Counted from the first letter of the stretch, positions 26,777-37,007 are shown. The stretch is DNA of 64,000 nucleotides from Promethearchaeota archaeon (GCA_019058445.1 JAHPZA010000010.1:636035-700034); one strand, 5' to 3'. Made by a program: numbers and translations. Notes: generated by a model not told the origin, from the letters alone.

Positions 26777-28081
26777 ATGGTAATCGGTTTAACATTATAT
26801 AAATGGGATCAGAGGGTAGGCGCCGTATTAGAAGTAAAATATCCGGAATCTTTTGAAATACATGATTCCTTGATGAATAAAATCTACACGACTCATTATT
26901 ATTCTCAAGATTATGAAAAGGAGGAATTAATAGAAATAAATTATGAAGATCAGGTAATTTTTAGCTATTGCGATAAAACCAGAGTTCCTGAAGTAGGTTA
27001 TGAGATATTAATTCTTATTATACATGAAAAGGATAGAATTAATTCATACAATTTAAAAAAAAAACTGTTAGATTTCTCAAGAAATGTTATCAAAGAACCT
27101 AAGGAAAATAGGGCTTCAATTTTCTTGGAGAATGTAAAAACATTTTTCAAGAAACCCTCGGCAAAGAAACTATTACTTCTTGGAAGAGCAGGCACAGGAA
27201 AAACCACGATAAAAAAAATAATATTTGAAGGAATTAGTCCGAAAGATTTGTTATACAATCCTCTAGCACCGACTCGTGGAATAACTCCTTCAATGTATTC
27301 ATGGTTGGATATAAGTTTAGGTCTATTTGATTCTTCCGGTCAAGAGTTACCATTTTTATTGCGCGATGAAGATGAGCAAAAAATTGCTTTTGAAAATACA
27401 GAAGCTATAATATACTTATTTGACTTCCAAAATTGGATGGTAAATCCCCAGGATTTAATAGAAGAAGTCCGCAAAATAAAACAAATTTTCATAAATTATA
27501 ACACTACTGCAAAAATTTTTTTGTTCCTTCATAAAGTCGATTTAATGAAAGAAGATACAAAAGCACGAGATCTTACTGAAATTAAGAGTATAATTCAAAA
27601 AAAGCTTGAGATGCCTCTGTTTACAACAAGTATCTATCCGGATTTAATTTATAGTCTCTATAATGCTTTCTGTGATATTTTGAGTGGTTTTTCAAAAGAC
27701 ACTACGATCATAAGAAATATTTTAGATGATAACATCACTGACTTATCGAAAATGATGTGTTTTATTACAAATCAAAATAATAGTATTGTTGTACAAACGA
27801 TGACTCCAGATTTTAATACAAATTATATTAATCATTCTCATAAACTTATTGCGCAATTAAATCAAAGTTTTGAAGATATGTCCGAAAATCAAATCAATCA
27901 TGTAATTATATCAAGTACTAATGATTTAAATTTGATTATGATGAATTTAGCTTTAAAAAAATTCAACCTAAAAAATTTAATATGTATTTCAGAATCGCTT
28001 CGTGCTAATAAGTTGATTTTATTAGGAGGATATATCAGAACAGCATTAAACCGGTATCTTTATTATAATAAAAAAGACTAA
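26777..28081 (+). CDS. Rag-like GTPase flanked by longin/roadblock-like domains
   Basis: The first 115 residues form an alpha/beta domain (MVIGLTLYKWDQRVGAVLEV) that resembles a longin or roadblock fold. The GTPase follows (about residues 130-300) with G1 GRAGTGKTT, APTRGI, G3 FDSSGQELPF and the Rag-type G4 LHKVD. The last 120 residues again look roadblock/longin-like (MCFITNQNNSIVVQTMTPDF). A GTPase followed by a roadblock-type domain is the layout of eukaryotic Rag proteins. The gene ends 12 nt before the paralogue at 28094, so the two are co-transcribed and may form a heterodimer as Rags do. A truncated copy of its GTPase part lies at 23917-24236. Confidence 0.85.
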   Translation: MVIGLTLYKWDQRVGAVLEVKYPESFEIHDSLMNKIYTTHYYSQDYEKEELIEINYEDQVIFSYCDKTRVPEVGYEILILIIHEKDRINSYNLKKKLLDFSRNVIKEPKENRASIFLENVKTFFKKPSAKKLLLLGRAGTGKTTIKKIIFEGISPKDLLYNPLAPTRGITPSMYSWLDISLGLFDSSGQELPFLLRDEDEQKIAFENTEAIIYLFDFQNWMVNPQDLIEEVRKIKQIFINYNTTAKIFLFLHKVDLMKEDTKARDLTEIKSIIQKKLEMPLFTTSIYPDLIYSLYNAFCDILSGFSKDTTIIRNILDDNITDLSKMMCFITNQNNSIVVQTMTPDFNTNYINHSHKLIAQLNQSFEDMSENQINHVIISSTNDLNLIMMNLALKKFNLKNLICISESLRANKLILLGGYIRTALNRYLYYNKKD

Positions 28082-28093
28082 ATCAATGATTAA

Positions 28094-29626
28094 ATGAGTA
28101 AGAAAATCGTTATAGTAGGACCGCCAGGAGCTGGTAAAACTACTCTTCGCAAAATTTTTTTTGAAGGTGAAAACTCATCTCAACTCTTAGAATATGCACT
28201 TGAACCGACTCACGGGCAAGAATCTCTCATCTTAAAATTGAGGCCTGAAGTAGGAATTTTTGATTTAGCAGGTCAAGAAAATAAGAGATGGTTTGAAACA
28301 GGTGAGAGCTCTATTTTTTATAGTGCAAAAATAATCCTTGTGGTAATAGATATAATCTCTTCAATTGAAACAATACTCGATTTTATAAGAAAGGTTATTG
28401 AGATTAGGAATTCTCTTACTCCAAATTCAATGATTTATGTCCTATTACATAAAATTGACTTAATTACAGAGAATCAACTTAAGAAAATAAGGATAAAAAT
28501 AAATAGATCTCTATTAGAAGTGAATTTAATAAAAGTTTTATTCTCTAGCGTTAAAAAAGAATATTTTTCCACTACTTTATCATTTTTTCTTGAAATCTTA
28601 ATGATTTGTTTAAATGAAGAAATCTCATTCGAAAATTTTGATTTTTATTTATTAAATGAAACAATTAGACTACTTAAGTTAATAGATAACGAATTGATCA
28701 GTTCCAAAACAGATTTGCATGAAAGATTAAATATAACTGAAGAAGATCTTAATCGAATAATAAATCATTTAGTTGAAACTGGACAAATTCAATTTTCTGA
28801 TATAAAAACCGAGAGAATACTAAGCCTTACAGAAAAAGGTAAGAATAACTTTAATAAAATTGTAAACAATTTTTCTATGAATAATATTTTGAGTTTTAAA
28901 AAAGAAGCTACTGTTATTAATATCCCAAGTAAAGAAAATATTCCCCCATTTTTGGGTTATTTTATTGCTAACGAAGATGGTCTAGCATTACAAAAAGTAG
29001 AATTGTATGAAGGAATTCTTTTAAACTATCTAAAAATCAAATACGGAGAAAAAGAAATAATAGAAAATGAAAAGTTTGATCTTGATTTAATCCCGATGTT
29101 TGTTAGTGCCTTAGAGAAATTTTCAAATGAAATTAATATTAAAAACTTATCTGGTTTCACTTTAATGGGAACTAATTTAAAGATGCAAATCTTGGGATAT
29201 GATCAATATACGGTAACTCTCTTTTCTAATCCAAATGTTAACATAAAAAATATCAAATATAAAATTGATAATTTTTTCATTAATTTTTTTGAAATCCATA
29301 AAAATGAGTTTGAGAAAGCTGTTAAAACGGGCTCCTTTAGTAATATTCAGTATTTAGCGGAAGAAGGAGCAAATTGGTTAAATCGACTGAATATTTTATA
29401 TAAAAACATAATTATAAGTACCGATTTCTATGATTTAGAAAGTGCAAAAAACATTTATGATGATCTAGACAATTTCCAAAGAGATGTAAATATTGAATAT
29501 TCAATTATTCTTGAAAAAATTAAAAAATTAAAAATTAATTTGATGAATGCAATTTTAATAGAAGACTTCGAGGAGATTAAAAAATTGGCCATGACTGCTC
29601 ACCATCTAAAATCCAAATTTTACTAA
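28094..29626 (+). CDS. Rag/Gtr-like GTPase with winged-helix and longin-like domains (paralogue B)
   Basis: It has the same four-part layout as the gene at 25126. The GTPase has G1 GPPGAGKTTLRKIFF, PTHGQE, G3 FDLAGQENKRWF and G4 LHKID. A winged helix follows at 190-265 (DLHERLNITEEDLNRIINHL), then a longin-like domain at 290-405 (PPFLGYFIANEDGLALQKVE), and a C-terminal helical hairpin. The longin-like part is closer to the copy at 37008 (both have LIPMF..ALEKFS and NIKxLSGF) than to that at 25126. The ATG start is 12 nt after the upstream gene's stop. It is followed by convergent kinase genes. Confidence 0.88.
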   Translation: MSKKIVIVGPPGAGKTTLRKIFFEGENSSQLLEYALEPTHGQESLILKLRPEVGIFDLAGQENKRWFETGESSIFYSAKIILVVIDIISSIETILDFIRKVIEIRNSLTPNSMIYVLLHKIDLITENQLKKIRIKINRSLLEVNLIKVLFSSVKKEYFSTTLSFFLEILMICLNEEISFENFDFYLLNETIRLLKLIDNELISSKTDLHERLNITEEDLNRIINHLVETGQIQFSDIKTERILSLTEKGKNNFNKIVNNFSMNNILSFKKEATVINIPSKENIPPFLGYFIANEDGLALQKVELYEGILLNYLKIKYGEKEIIENEKFDLDLIPMFVSALEKFSNEINIKNLSGFTLMGTNLKMQILGYDQYTVTLFSNPNVNIKNIKYKIDNFFINFFEIHKNEFEKAVKTGSFSNIQYLAEEGANWLNRLNILYKNIIISTDFYDLESAKNIYDDLDNFQRDVNIEYSIILEKIKKLKINLMNAILIEDFEEIKKLAMTAHHLKSKFY

Positions 29627-29701
29627 TATTGATTTTTAGTATATAAAACTCAGACTTAATTCTTAAAGAAATAATCTATATTTATAAACATGAGTAATAA
29701 A

Positions 29702-32449
29702 TCAAATCAAATTCAGAAATTCATCTACTGAAAATTCTTCAATTTTTATATTCTTTGGAATAGTAAATGTAAAAGTTGTCCCGACACCTAATTTACTTGT
29801 AAAAAAAATATTTCCACCATGAAGATTCACTAATCTCTTGGTTAGCGATAACCCTAAACCAGTACCAGGCAATGAATTTGTGTAAGGATTATTAACTCTT
29901 TTGAAGTCTTTGAAGATTATATCAAAATATTTTTCTGGAATACCAATACCTGTATCTTTAACCTTAAATATCCAATTCTCTTTATCTTCTTCGACAATAA
30001 TTGTAATTTTTCCTTCTAATGTGAACTTTATTGCATTATCAAGTAAATTATAAAGAATTTCCTTAAACCTCAAAGGATCAGCTGTAATTTCTTTTTTACT
30101 TTTTAATCCTTTCAACTTAATCTTAATATTCTTCTTTGAATATTCTGGTTTGAAAGTTGATAAAACTTGTTCTATTATTGAATTTAAAGAAAAAATCTTA
30201 GTGTTTAATGTCGTCTCTCCTGCCTCGATTTTTGAAATATCTAAAATGTCTTTTACCATGTCAAATTGATGCTGAGCTGAAGATTTGATATCATTTACAA
30301 ATTGAAGTTGTTCTTGGTTTAAAGGGCCATATACTTCTTCTAAGAGCAAGTCAGTAAATCCTATAATTGCGTTTAAGGGAGTTCTTAGTTCATGAGACAT
30401 AGTCGCTAAAAATTCATTTTTTATTTGTGAAGCTCTAAGTATTTCATCTAAATATTTTTTTTGCTGGTCTAAAGCTCGTTTAAGCTCTTTAGTTCTGATT
30501 ACTACTTCTTCCTCTAATTGTTCCTTAAATCTTTCTTCTAAGAGTTCAGCTCTTTTTCGTTGAGTTATATCTTTAGCTATCCCAAAAAATCCTATTTTTG
30601 TTCCTTCTGAATCATACATTAAGGAGATTGAAATTTCGATAAATTTTTTTTTTTTATTCTTAGTTTTAATTTTATATTCAAAATTCTTGACTGATTTTTC
30701 GGTTTTATAAACTTCATTAAACTGAGTGAAAACCTTCTCTTTAGTAGAATAATCTAAATATTCTCTATAATTCATATTCCTTAATTCTTCTTTGGGGTAT
30801 TCAAAAATATTACATAATGACTCGTTAAAGAATATGAAATCTCCTCTTAAATCAACTTCATAATATCCTTCTTTAATATTATTCAAAATTTTTCGATATT
30901 TCTCTTCAGATTCTTTTAATTGTACCTCAGCATTTTTTTGGTCAGTTATATCAATAATATTAATTAAATCCGCATAATGTCCTTGAAATTGGATTGATTT
31001 AGAATAATTATCAATCCATTTCACTATTCCTTTTTTCGTTAAAATTTTAGACTCATAATGAATTATAGCATCTGAAGTACCTTGTTGCTTTATTGCAGCT
31101 TGTTTCGACACAAAATCTCGAAATTCTGGATGGATAATTTTAATCCATTCATCTGAGCCCCAACCCATTATCTCCTGAACGCTATATCCGCATATAGAGG
31201 CAAAATAATGATTTATATATATAAAGTTATTATTTTGTAGTATTGCTATTCCCATCAGAGATTGTTCAGTTATAATTCTAAATTTTTCTTCAGAATCTCT
31301 AAGATCATTCTCTGCTTTCTTTTGCTCATAAATCCTGCCTAAAAATTCAGCAATAGCATTAATAAGGTCTAATTCTTCTCTTAAAAAAGGTCTTTGTTCA
31401 GATTCTTGTATATCTTTTAGATAATATACTTCCACAGTACCAATTTTTTCTCCCTTTACTTTGATTTCAGCGATATGTTTCCATTCTGTTTCCACAAAAT
31501 TGTCGTTTTTAAATTCCCCTCCTTTAATTATGATTTTACAACATATTTCATTGGGAAATTGGAAAGCAGGCAGAATTAAATCGAGAGTTCTTTGAAATAT
31601 TTCTTCTATTGGAAGATCATTATTTTCAATTAGTTTTGATAATCCATATAAACAAGTAAGTTCTTTTACACTTTCTTTTAATTTACTTTCCAGCTCAAGT
31701 TGTTTAGTAATATCTTTTATCGTCCCTTCCACTTCCAATGGATTTCCCTTTAAATCGCGTATTAGATGCGCGTTTATTTCAACGGTTATTGTTTTTCTAT
31801 TTGGTGTTTTAATTTTAGCGATAAAATTTTTTATGTATCCATTTCGCTCTAATTCTTCATAATATTGTTCTTGTGTTTTAGAACCAACTAAAAACTCAGA
31901 TGCTTTTGCTCCCACTAAACTTACTGATGGATCCAGACCTAAAATACTATTTAATTGTTGATTATGAATGAGCAGCTTTCCCTTGAACTCACCTTTATAA
32001 AATCCCACGTCTAAATTTTTAATTATATTTTTGAGGTTTTCTTCGGATTTTTGTAATAATTCTTCCAAATTCTTCTTTTTAGTAATATCCTCTGCCATTT
32101 CAAAACGAACCTTCCGTCCGTCATCCCAAATTATTGCTTGATCAATAATATGAAACCATTTACCGACTTTTTCGTTATAAAAATCAAAAATAAATGGAGA
32201 TTTTGGTCTTTTACTGAATAAAAGTCTATTGGTACAAAAAGAACAAGGTTCATTAAATTCATGAAATACTTCATAGCATTTTTTACCTATAATATCTCCT
32301 GGAACATATTCGTTCGTTTTATTATTCACATAAAGAATCTCATAAGAATTCGGATCTGAGATATAGACTAGTTGTTCAAAATTATCAAAAATCGCTTTAA
32401 ATTTCTGATCTCCTTGAATTTCAAAATTTTTTGTTTTATTCTCTTTCAA
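29702..32449 (-). CDS. Soluble multi-PAS/GAF-like histidine kinase, 915 aa
   Basis: In order: PAS 1 (about 10-130) with a Cys-bearing loop (CYEVFHEFNEPCSFC) that could bind metal or redox cofactor; PAS 2 (135-255); a GAF-like domain (265-385); PAS 3 (390-510); PAS 4 (515-635); a coiled coil; HisKA with His686 in MSHELRTPLNAIIGF; and an ATPase domain with DNAIKF, DTGIGIP and GTGLGLSLTKRLV. It has no membrane segment. The start is a TTG; no better ATG precedes PAS 1. It lies 88 nt downstream of the hybrid kinase at 32538 on the same strand, a probable operon. The core is nearly identical in pattern to those at 20601 and 41151. Confidence 0.93.
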   Translation of the reverse strand: MKENKTKNFEIQGDQKFKAIFDNFEQLVYISDPNSYEILYVNNKTNEYVPGDIIGKKCYEVFHEFNEPCSFCTNRLLFSKRPKSPFIFDFYNEKVGKWFHIIDQAIIWDDGRKVRFEMAEDITKKKNLEELLQKSEENLKNIIKNLDVGFYKGEFKGKLLIHNQQLNSILGLDPSVSLVGAKASEFLVGSKTQEQYYEELERNGYIKNFIAKIKTPNRKTITVEINAHLIRDLKGNPLEVEGTIKDITKQLELESKLKESVKELTCLYGLSKLIENNDLPIEEIFQRTLDLILPAFQFPNEICCKIIIKGGEFKNDNFVETEWKHIAEIKVKGEKIGTVEVYYLKDIQESEQRPFLREELDLINAIAEFLGRIYEQKKAENDLRDSEEKFRIITEQSLMGIAILQNNNFIYINHYFASICGYSVQEIMGWGSDEWIKIIHPEFRDFVSKQAAIKQQGTSDAIIHYESKILTKKGIVKWIDNYSKSIQFQGHYADLINIIDITDQKNAEVQLKESEEKYRKILNNIKEGYYEVDLRGDFIFFNESLCNIFEYPKEELRNMNYREYLDYSTKEKVFTQFNEVYKTEKSVKNFEYKIKTKNKKKKFIEISISLMYDSEGTKIGFFGIAKDITQRKRAELLEERFKEQLEEEVVIRTKELKRALDQQKKYLDEILRASQIKNEFLATMSHELRTPLNAIIGFTDLLLEEVYGPLNQEQLQFVNDIKSSAQHQFDMVKDILDISKIEAGETTLNTKIFSLNSIIEQVLSTFKPEYSKKNIKIKLKGLKSKKEITADPLRFKEILYNLLDNAIKFTLEGKITIIVEEDKENWIFKVKDTGIGIPEKYFDIIFKDFKRVNNPYTNSLPGTGLGLSLTKRLVNLHGGNIFFTSKLGVGTTFTFTIPKNIKIEEFSVDEFLNLI

Positions 32450-32537
32450 GATTAAATACGCTATAGTATAATTCTATTTGATTATCTATCTTATTATGCT
32501 AAATTAAATTATTCTGGAATTGTAATGAAAAATGTAA

Positions 32538-35066
32538 TTAAATATTATCTTTAGTTTTTTCAATTTTGGGTATTGTGAAGTGGAATGTAGTTCCTACACC
32601 AAATTTACTTTTATACCATATTTCTCCTCCATGTAAATTAATGATTCGTTTAGTTACTGCTAATCCTAATCCTGAACCAGCTACGTTTTTCAATTTGTCA
32701 TTCTCTATTCGACCAAATTCTCTAAAAACAACATCATTATCCTCATCTTCAATTCCAACACCCGTATCTTCTACTTGAAATTCCCAATGATCCCTCCTTT
32801 CAAAAGCTTTTAAATTAATATAACCTTCATTAGTAAATTTTATAGAATTATCGATGAGATTATATAAAACTTGTTTAAATCTTAAAGGATCCGCGCTGAT
32901 AACAGTATTTTGGTTAATTCCTTCAACATTAAATTCTAGATTTTTTCGAATATATAGAGGTTCTGTTATAGATTTAATTTCTTGGATAATGGGCCATAGT
33001 TCAAAATCAGTTATATTTAATTCAAATTTACCTGCATCGATTCTCGACAAATCCAATATACTGTTTATTATATTTAAAAGGTGTTCTCCCGCTTGATATA
33101 TATCCTTTAAAAAGGTTTTTTGCTGTTTATTAGTATTTCCATATCCATCTTCTAAGAGTAATGAAGAAAATCCTAAGATTGCATTTAAAGGAGTTCTTAA
33201 TTCATGAGAAACTGTAGCTAGAAACATAGACTTAAATTCTAATGATGAAATTAACTCATCAAGTAACAATTCTCTACGTCTTTCGTAATTTTTACGTTCA
33301 GAAATATTAGAAAAAAAAGATTGTATAATAAGATTTTCTGCAATTTTAATGATTGTGGAAGAAATTTCAACATCAATTAACTTCCCTGTTTTTGTTTTAA
33401 TTGATGCCTCAAATGAATTTTTTGTGGTTAAATCATAGATATCTTCGTTAAAATGTTTATGTGCTATTTCAAGGTATTTTGGATCAAAGATATTAAGAAT
33501 TTTATAATTTAATAGTTCATCATCATATTCTAATAAGTCCTTTGCAGCTTCATTTGCTCTGAGTATCTTTCCACTATTATCTATTAAAAAGATTGCTAAA
33601 GGAGCATGCTCAATTAATGCATTCATCTCATGAAGTGTTTGCTCAAGTCTTCGTACTATTCTTTCTGATTCTTTGAGCTCAGTTATATCTAAGGCAGTGA
33701 TTTGAATTGCATATATGGTTCCTGACAAATCTTTAAGTGGTTGTTCATCAACTAAAAAGCATTTATTTCCTGTAAAATATTCATAAGTTTCTTCATATGA
33801 GTTCCCTATTCCTGTTTCAAAGATCTTAAGATAAGAATTAAAGCGCTTTTCTGCAACTTGGGTTGGAAATACATCAAATAAAGATTTTCCAATGAAGCCA
33901 TCTGGTACTCCACCTAAATCTTTAGCTGCTTTTTTATTAACAACTAAAAATATACCATTTCTATCTATACTCATAATACTGGATTCAGAATGCTCAATTA
34001 AATTTTTATATTTCATTTCGGATTCTTTTAAGGCCAATTCAGCTATTTTTCGTTCTGTAATATCCATAGCATAAACATTTACATAATGTACCTCGGGAAC
34101 TGGTGTAATCGTTAGCGAATAAAATTGTGTATTAAATTGGAGTTCCATTTGTTTATTTGTCCGAGTCATTATCGCTTCATTAATAGGAGTTCTTAGGAGT
34201 TTAGGAACAGCACTTCCTTTTTCTATATTGAACCATCTCTTTGCTGCAGGATTAGCATAGATAATAATACCATCAGTTGCTCTCAAAACAGGATTAGGAT
34301 CTTCAGAAGGAAATTTAGCGATGCTTTTTATTTTTTCTTCTGCTTCTTTGCGAATTGAGATATCTCTGATAGTAACTAAATTTGCTTCAGAATTTTCCCA
34401 TAAAATTCTTGCTGAGTTCATCTCAGCATGAATAATCCGTCCATCTTTCTTAGGAATTTTAATCTCAGTTTTATTTTCAAGGCTAATTGGATAACCAAAA
34501 GATTGATCTATAAAGTTATTTCGTTCTCTATCAAATAATTTTTCTGCTGCATTATTTACAAATTGCACAATCCCTTGATCATTGATTATTGCAATCCCGT
34601 CCGCATTTCCATCTATAATATTTCTTAGTTGCTCTTGACTCTTCTGAAGGGTCGTTGCTAATAATTCTATGGTTTGCTTCATTTTTTGCCTATCTATTGC
34701 ATGAATGATAGCTCTTGCTAAAATATTTCCCGTTATCGTCCCTTTTATTAAGTATTCCTGAGCACCTACCTGAACCGCCTTTTTAGCAATATTTTCATCT
34801 TTAACTCCCGTTAAAACAACAATAGGTAAATTTTTAACTTTATCACGAGTTTTAATTATAGTATCGATTCCCCTACAATCAGGAAGAATTAAATCTAAAA
34901 GAATAACATCCGACTTATACTTCTCGATTTTTTTAAAACCAGTAGTAAGATTTTTAGCTATGATTAACTTATAATAAAAATTGCTATTATCTTTAAGAAG
35001 TTCTTCAATTAAACGAATATCTCCCGGATTATCTTCAATTAATAAAATATTTATTGTTTCGTTCAT
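32538..35066 (-). CDS. Hybrid histidine kinase: N-terminal receiver, PAS repeats, kinase core
   Basis: An N-terminal receiver domain (residues 5-125; Glu11-Asp12, phospho-acceptor Asp58 in LLDLILPD) is followed by four PAS-type domains (about 140-245, 245-345, 350-470 and 480-590). HisKA carries His621 in VSHELRTPLNAILGF, and the ATPase domain has DNSIKF, DTGVGIE and GSGLGLAVTKRII. A receiver at the N-terminus means the kinase is probably itself a target of another kinase. No membrane segment is present. It is the first gene of a probable pair with the kinase at 29702. The ATG start directly precedes the receiver's first strand. Confidence 0.93.
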   Translation of the reverse strand: MNETINILLIEDNPGDIRLIEELLKDNSNFYYKLIIAKNLTTGFKKIEKYKSDVILLDLILPDCRGIDTIIKTRDKVKNLPIVVLTGVKDENIAKKAVQVGAQEYLIKGTITGNILARAIIHAIDRQKMKQTIELLATTLQKSQEQLRNIIDGNADGIAIINDQGIVQFVNNAAEKLFDRERNNFIDQSFGYPISLENKTEIKIPKKDGRIIHAEMNSARILWENSEANLVTIRDISIRKEAEEKIKSIAKFPSEDPNPVLRATDGIIIYANPAAKRWFNIEKGSAVPKLLRTPINEAIMTRTNKQMELQFNTQFYSLTITPVPEVHYVNVYAMDITERKIAELALKESEMKYKNLIEHSESSIMSIDRNGIFLVVNKKAAKDLGGVPDGFIGKSLFDVFPTQVAEKRFNSYLKIFETGIGNSYEETYEYFTGNKCFLVDEQPLKDLSGTIYAIQITALDITELKESERIVRRLEQTLHEMNALIEHAPLAIFLIDNSGKILRANEAAKDLLEYDDELLNYKILNIFDPKYLEIAHKHFNEDIYDLTTKNSFEASIKTKTGKLIDVEISSTIIKIAENLIIQSFFSNISERKNYERRRELLLDELISSLEFKSMFLATVSHELRTPLNAILGFSSLLLEDGYGNTNKQQKTFLKDIYQAGEHLLNIINSILDLSRIDAGKFELNITDFELWPIIQEIKSITEPLYIRKNLEFNVEGINQNTVISADPLRFKQVLYNLIDNSIKFTNEGYINLKAFERRDHWEFQVEDTGVGIEDEDNDVVFREFGRIENDKLKNVAGSGLGLAVTKRIINLHGGEIWYKSKFGVGTTFHFTIPKIEKTKDNI

Positions 35067-35210
35067 AGGAGCAATAGGTATCGATTTTATAAACTACTAT
35101 TTATTAGAAATAAACATTAGTAAGACTTTGGGACCATTATAGTGTTTTAAATTTTATTACAAAAACGCATTTAACATTTTTATAAATTACTTTTATTTAT
35201 GCTTTTAGTT

Positions 35211-35462
35211 TTACAGAGTAGATTGAGAATTCATTTTTAATGCATTATGAATAGTTACAATGAGTTTTTCACAGAGGAATGGTTTTTCAATAAAATCTAT
35301 TACACATAAAGAGAATATTTCCTCCTTTATACTATTATATGCTGTCGTAAAGATTATCTTTGAATCTTGATCTATATTTAAAATCATTTTTGCTGTTTTA
35401 ATACTATTTTGCATTGGCATTCGATGTTCTATTAAAAATGATAGATTCATTGTGATTAACAT
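35211..35462 (-). pseudogene. C-terminal remnant of a receiver domain
   Basis: The 83 residues match the second half of a receiver: IEHRMPMQNS would be the strand with the phospho-acceptor, IIFTTAYNSI carries the switch Thr and DFIEKPF the conserved Lys. The first strand and acidic pair are missing, and the acceptor Asp is Glu (EHRMP where DHRMP is expected). Immediately upstream lies the broken GTPase at 35470. Most likely a truncated, dead receiver created by the same deletion. Confidence 0.5.
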
Positions 35463-35469
35463 AGTTTAT

Positions 35470-35940
35470 TTCAAAAAAGCTCTTAATTTTCTCATCTTTA
35501 TGTTTAAAATAGGATAATCCAATAAAATCGATTTTGAAAAGGAAATACTATTATTTTACATTGGTTCATCCTAAGATCCTTTTGAAGAATGAATACTTTT
35601 ATAAAATATTTATAAATGTACTCTAACGAATTCCTAACATCAAATATGCAAATTGCTATGGAAATATTGTTAAATAATTTTATTTCTGAAGAAAACCATA
35701 TATCGTTTTCTTCCCCGACTAAACAAAATATCTCAAAATGATTATTGCAATATAAATATAAATTCGAATTTTTCTCTTTTGTAGGCTCATGTGAAGAATT
35801 TATTAATTTGAGAGGATTTGCTATCTCAAAAATTACCTTCTTGATTGTTGTCTTTCCTGCTAAAGGTGGTTTTGTTAATACAATTTTAACACTTTTTCTT
35901 TTATTAAGGTTTAAGAGACTAATCTTTTTGTTTATTTTTC
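35470..35940 (-). pseudogene. Decayed, truncated Rag-like GTPase
   Basis: The minus strand reads as a Rag-like N-terminus related to the gene at 39992: a P-loop-like KPPLAGKTTIKKVIFEIANP, EPTKEKNSNLY in the switch region, a G3-like CLVGEENDIWF, and, after a frameshift, FLFKIDFIG at G4. Downstream of G4 the homology ends where the receiver remnant begins. No start codon is well placed and at least one frameshift is present. The P-loop is still nearly intact, so decay is not old. Boundaries are approximate. Confidence 0.6.
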
Positions 35941-35978
35941 TATTAATTATTTATTTTTAAAATTATGCTAAATTGATC

Positions 35979-36620
35979 TTACTTTACGATTGAGTCCTTT
36001 AACTTATTTTCAACTGCTATTATAATATCATTACACGAATCTAGCATCATTTCTATATAAGATACGACAATATCATCAGATAATTTTCCGTTTATCCTTT
36101 TTTCCTCTAAGATTAACTCGCAAAAACCTTGAATCGTATTTACTCCACTCCGAATTTGAAGATTAACTGATTCTAAAGGCAATAAATCAGCTTTATTTAT
36201 ATAAATTTCATTTATTTGCTCAATAAATTTTTTAAAATAATCCTCATCATCATTCAGAATTTTTTTGGTTCCGATTTTATGAAACATCATTTCTATCCTT
36301 TTAAAATGGAGAATCGGAATTAAAGGATTTTCAACGTGTCTTAATAATATAATAGCATAAAGTTGCTTTCCACCTCTTGCTGTGCTATCCTTTACTTCAA
36401 TTTTACATACTTGAGAATAAAATTGATTAAAATCTAAGATCACAAATTTGTTTTTTGTATTTAACGCGTCTCTAAGAAGATTTCGAACGAATTCTTCATC
36501 TTTGATGGGTACCGATGAGTAGAGTGCTCTTGGGCCTAAAATTTGATCGTATTTCCCAATAATAGTAATAAAAGGAAATATATTTAGGTGTTCTTTGAAA
36601 TTTTTATATATCTCAATCAA
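35979..36620 (-). CDS. Longin-like protein with a histidine-less DHp-like helix
   Basis: Residues 14-115 look like a longin-type domain; FITIIGKYDQILGPRALYSS resembles the first hairpin of Nprl2/DENN-family longins, where a GP turn follows the first strand. Residues 120-210 are helical, and NLQIRSGVNTIQGFCELILE follows the HisKA pattern HELRTPLNAIIGFxxLLLE, with the phospho-acceptor position changed to Leu. The protein may therefore dimerise like a kinase without being phosphorylated. The TTG start fits. It lies among Rag-like GTPases and kinases, so a linker role is tempting, but both domain calls rest on pattern only. Confidence 0.55.
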   Translation of the reverse strand: MIEIYKNFKEHLNIFPFITIIGKYDQILGPRALYSSVPIKDEEFVRNLLRDALNTKNKFVILDFNQFYSQVCKIEVKDSTARGGKQLYAIILLRHVENPLIPILHFKRIEMMFHKIGTKKILNDDEDYFKKFIEQINEIYINKADLLPLESVNLQIRSGVNTIQGFCELILEEKRINGKLSDDIVVSYIEMMLDSCNDIIIAVENKLKDSIVK

Positions 36621-37007
36621 TTGGGATACCCTGTTATTATAATAGTTTAATTTTTTAATTACTATCTCTTACATAAATGTTGAGGGATTTATTATTAATG
36701 ATAATAGGTTAATTGTTTATAAATCTTTATTATAGTGAATCAAAAATGTTAAGAATAGCCTTTAATTGAGGTCTTCTCAATGAAAAGGGGACATTTATTA
36801 ACAATAGATAAAAAAGTATTTCATTCCAAAATCTAATTTAATTGATTAATCAATTTTTAAATGCTAAATTATAAGAAAGAATAAGTCATCATTTTTTCTT
36901 TTTAACAAAACTTTTAAAGTCTGAGTTTTATATTCTATTCGGTTTTAATAATATTTCGAAATAGAATTAGTTACATTTTTTAAGTAAACCAAAAGTGAAA
37001 TCATTAA
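36621..37007. other. Divergent intergenic spacer
   Basis: This 387-bp AT-rich spacer separates the divergent longin-like and Rag-like genes and must contain both promoters. I see no RNA gene or conserved repeat. A 17-bp match to 29641-29657 in inverted orientation lies at 36917-36933, within what chance allows for such AT-rich DNA. Confidence 0.4.

Noticed and set aside
35745..35960. Plus-strand 71-codon ORF with hydrophobic residues
   Set aside because: It is the antisense shadow of the decayed Rag-like GTPase, whose P-loop and switch motifs read clearly on the minus strand.
29641..36933. 17-bp inverted match between 29641-29657 and 36917-36933
   Set aside because: The motif is AT-rich and unsupported by longer flanking similarity; one such match is near chance expectation for a window of this size and composition.
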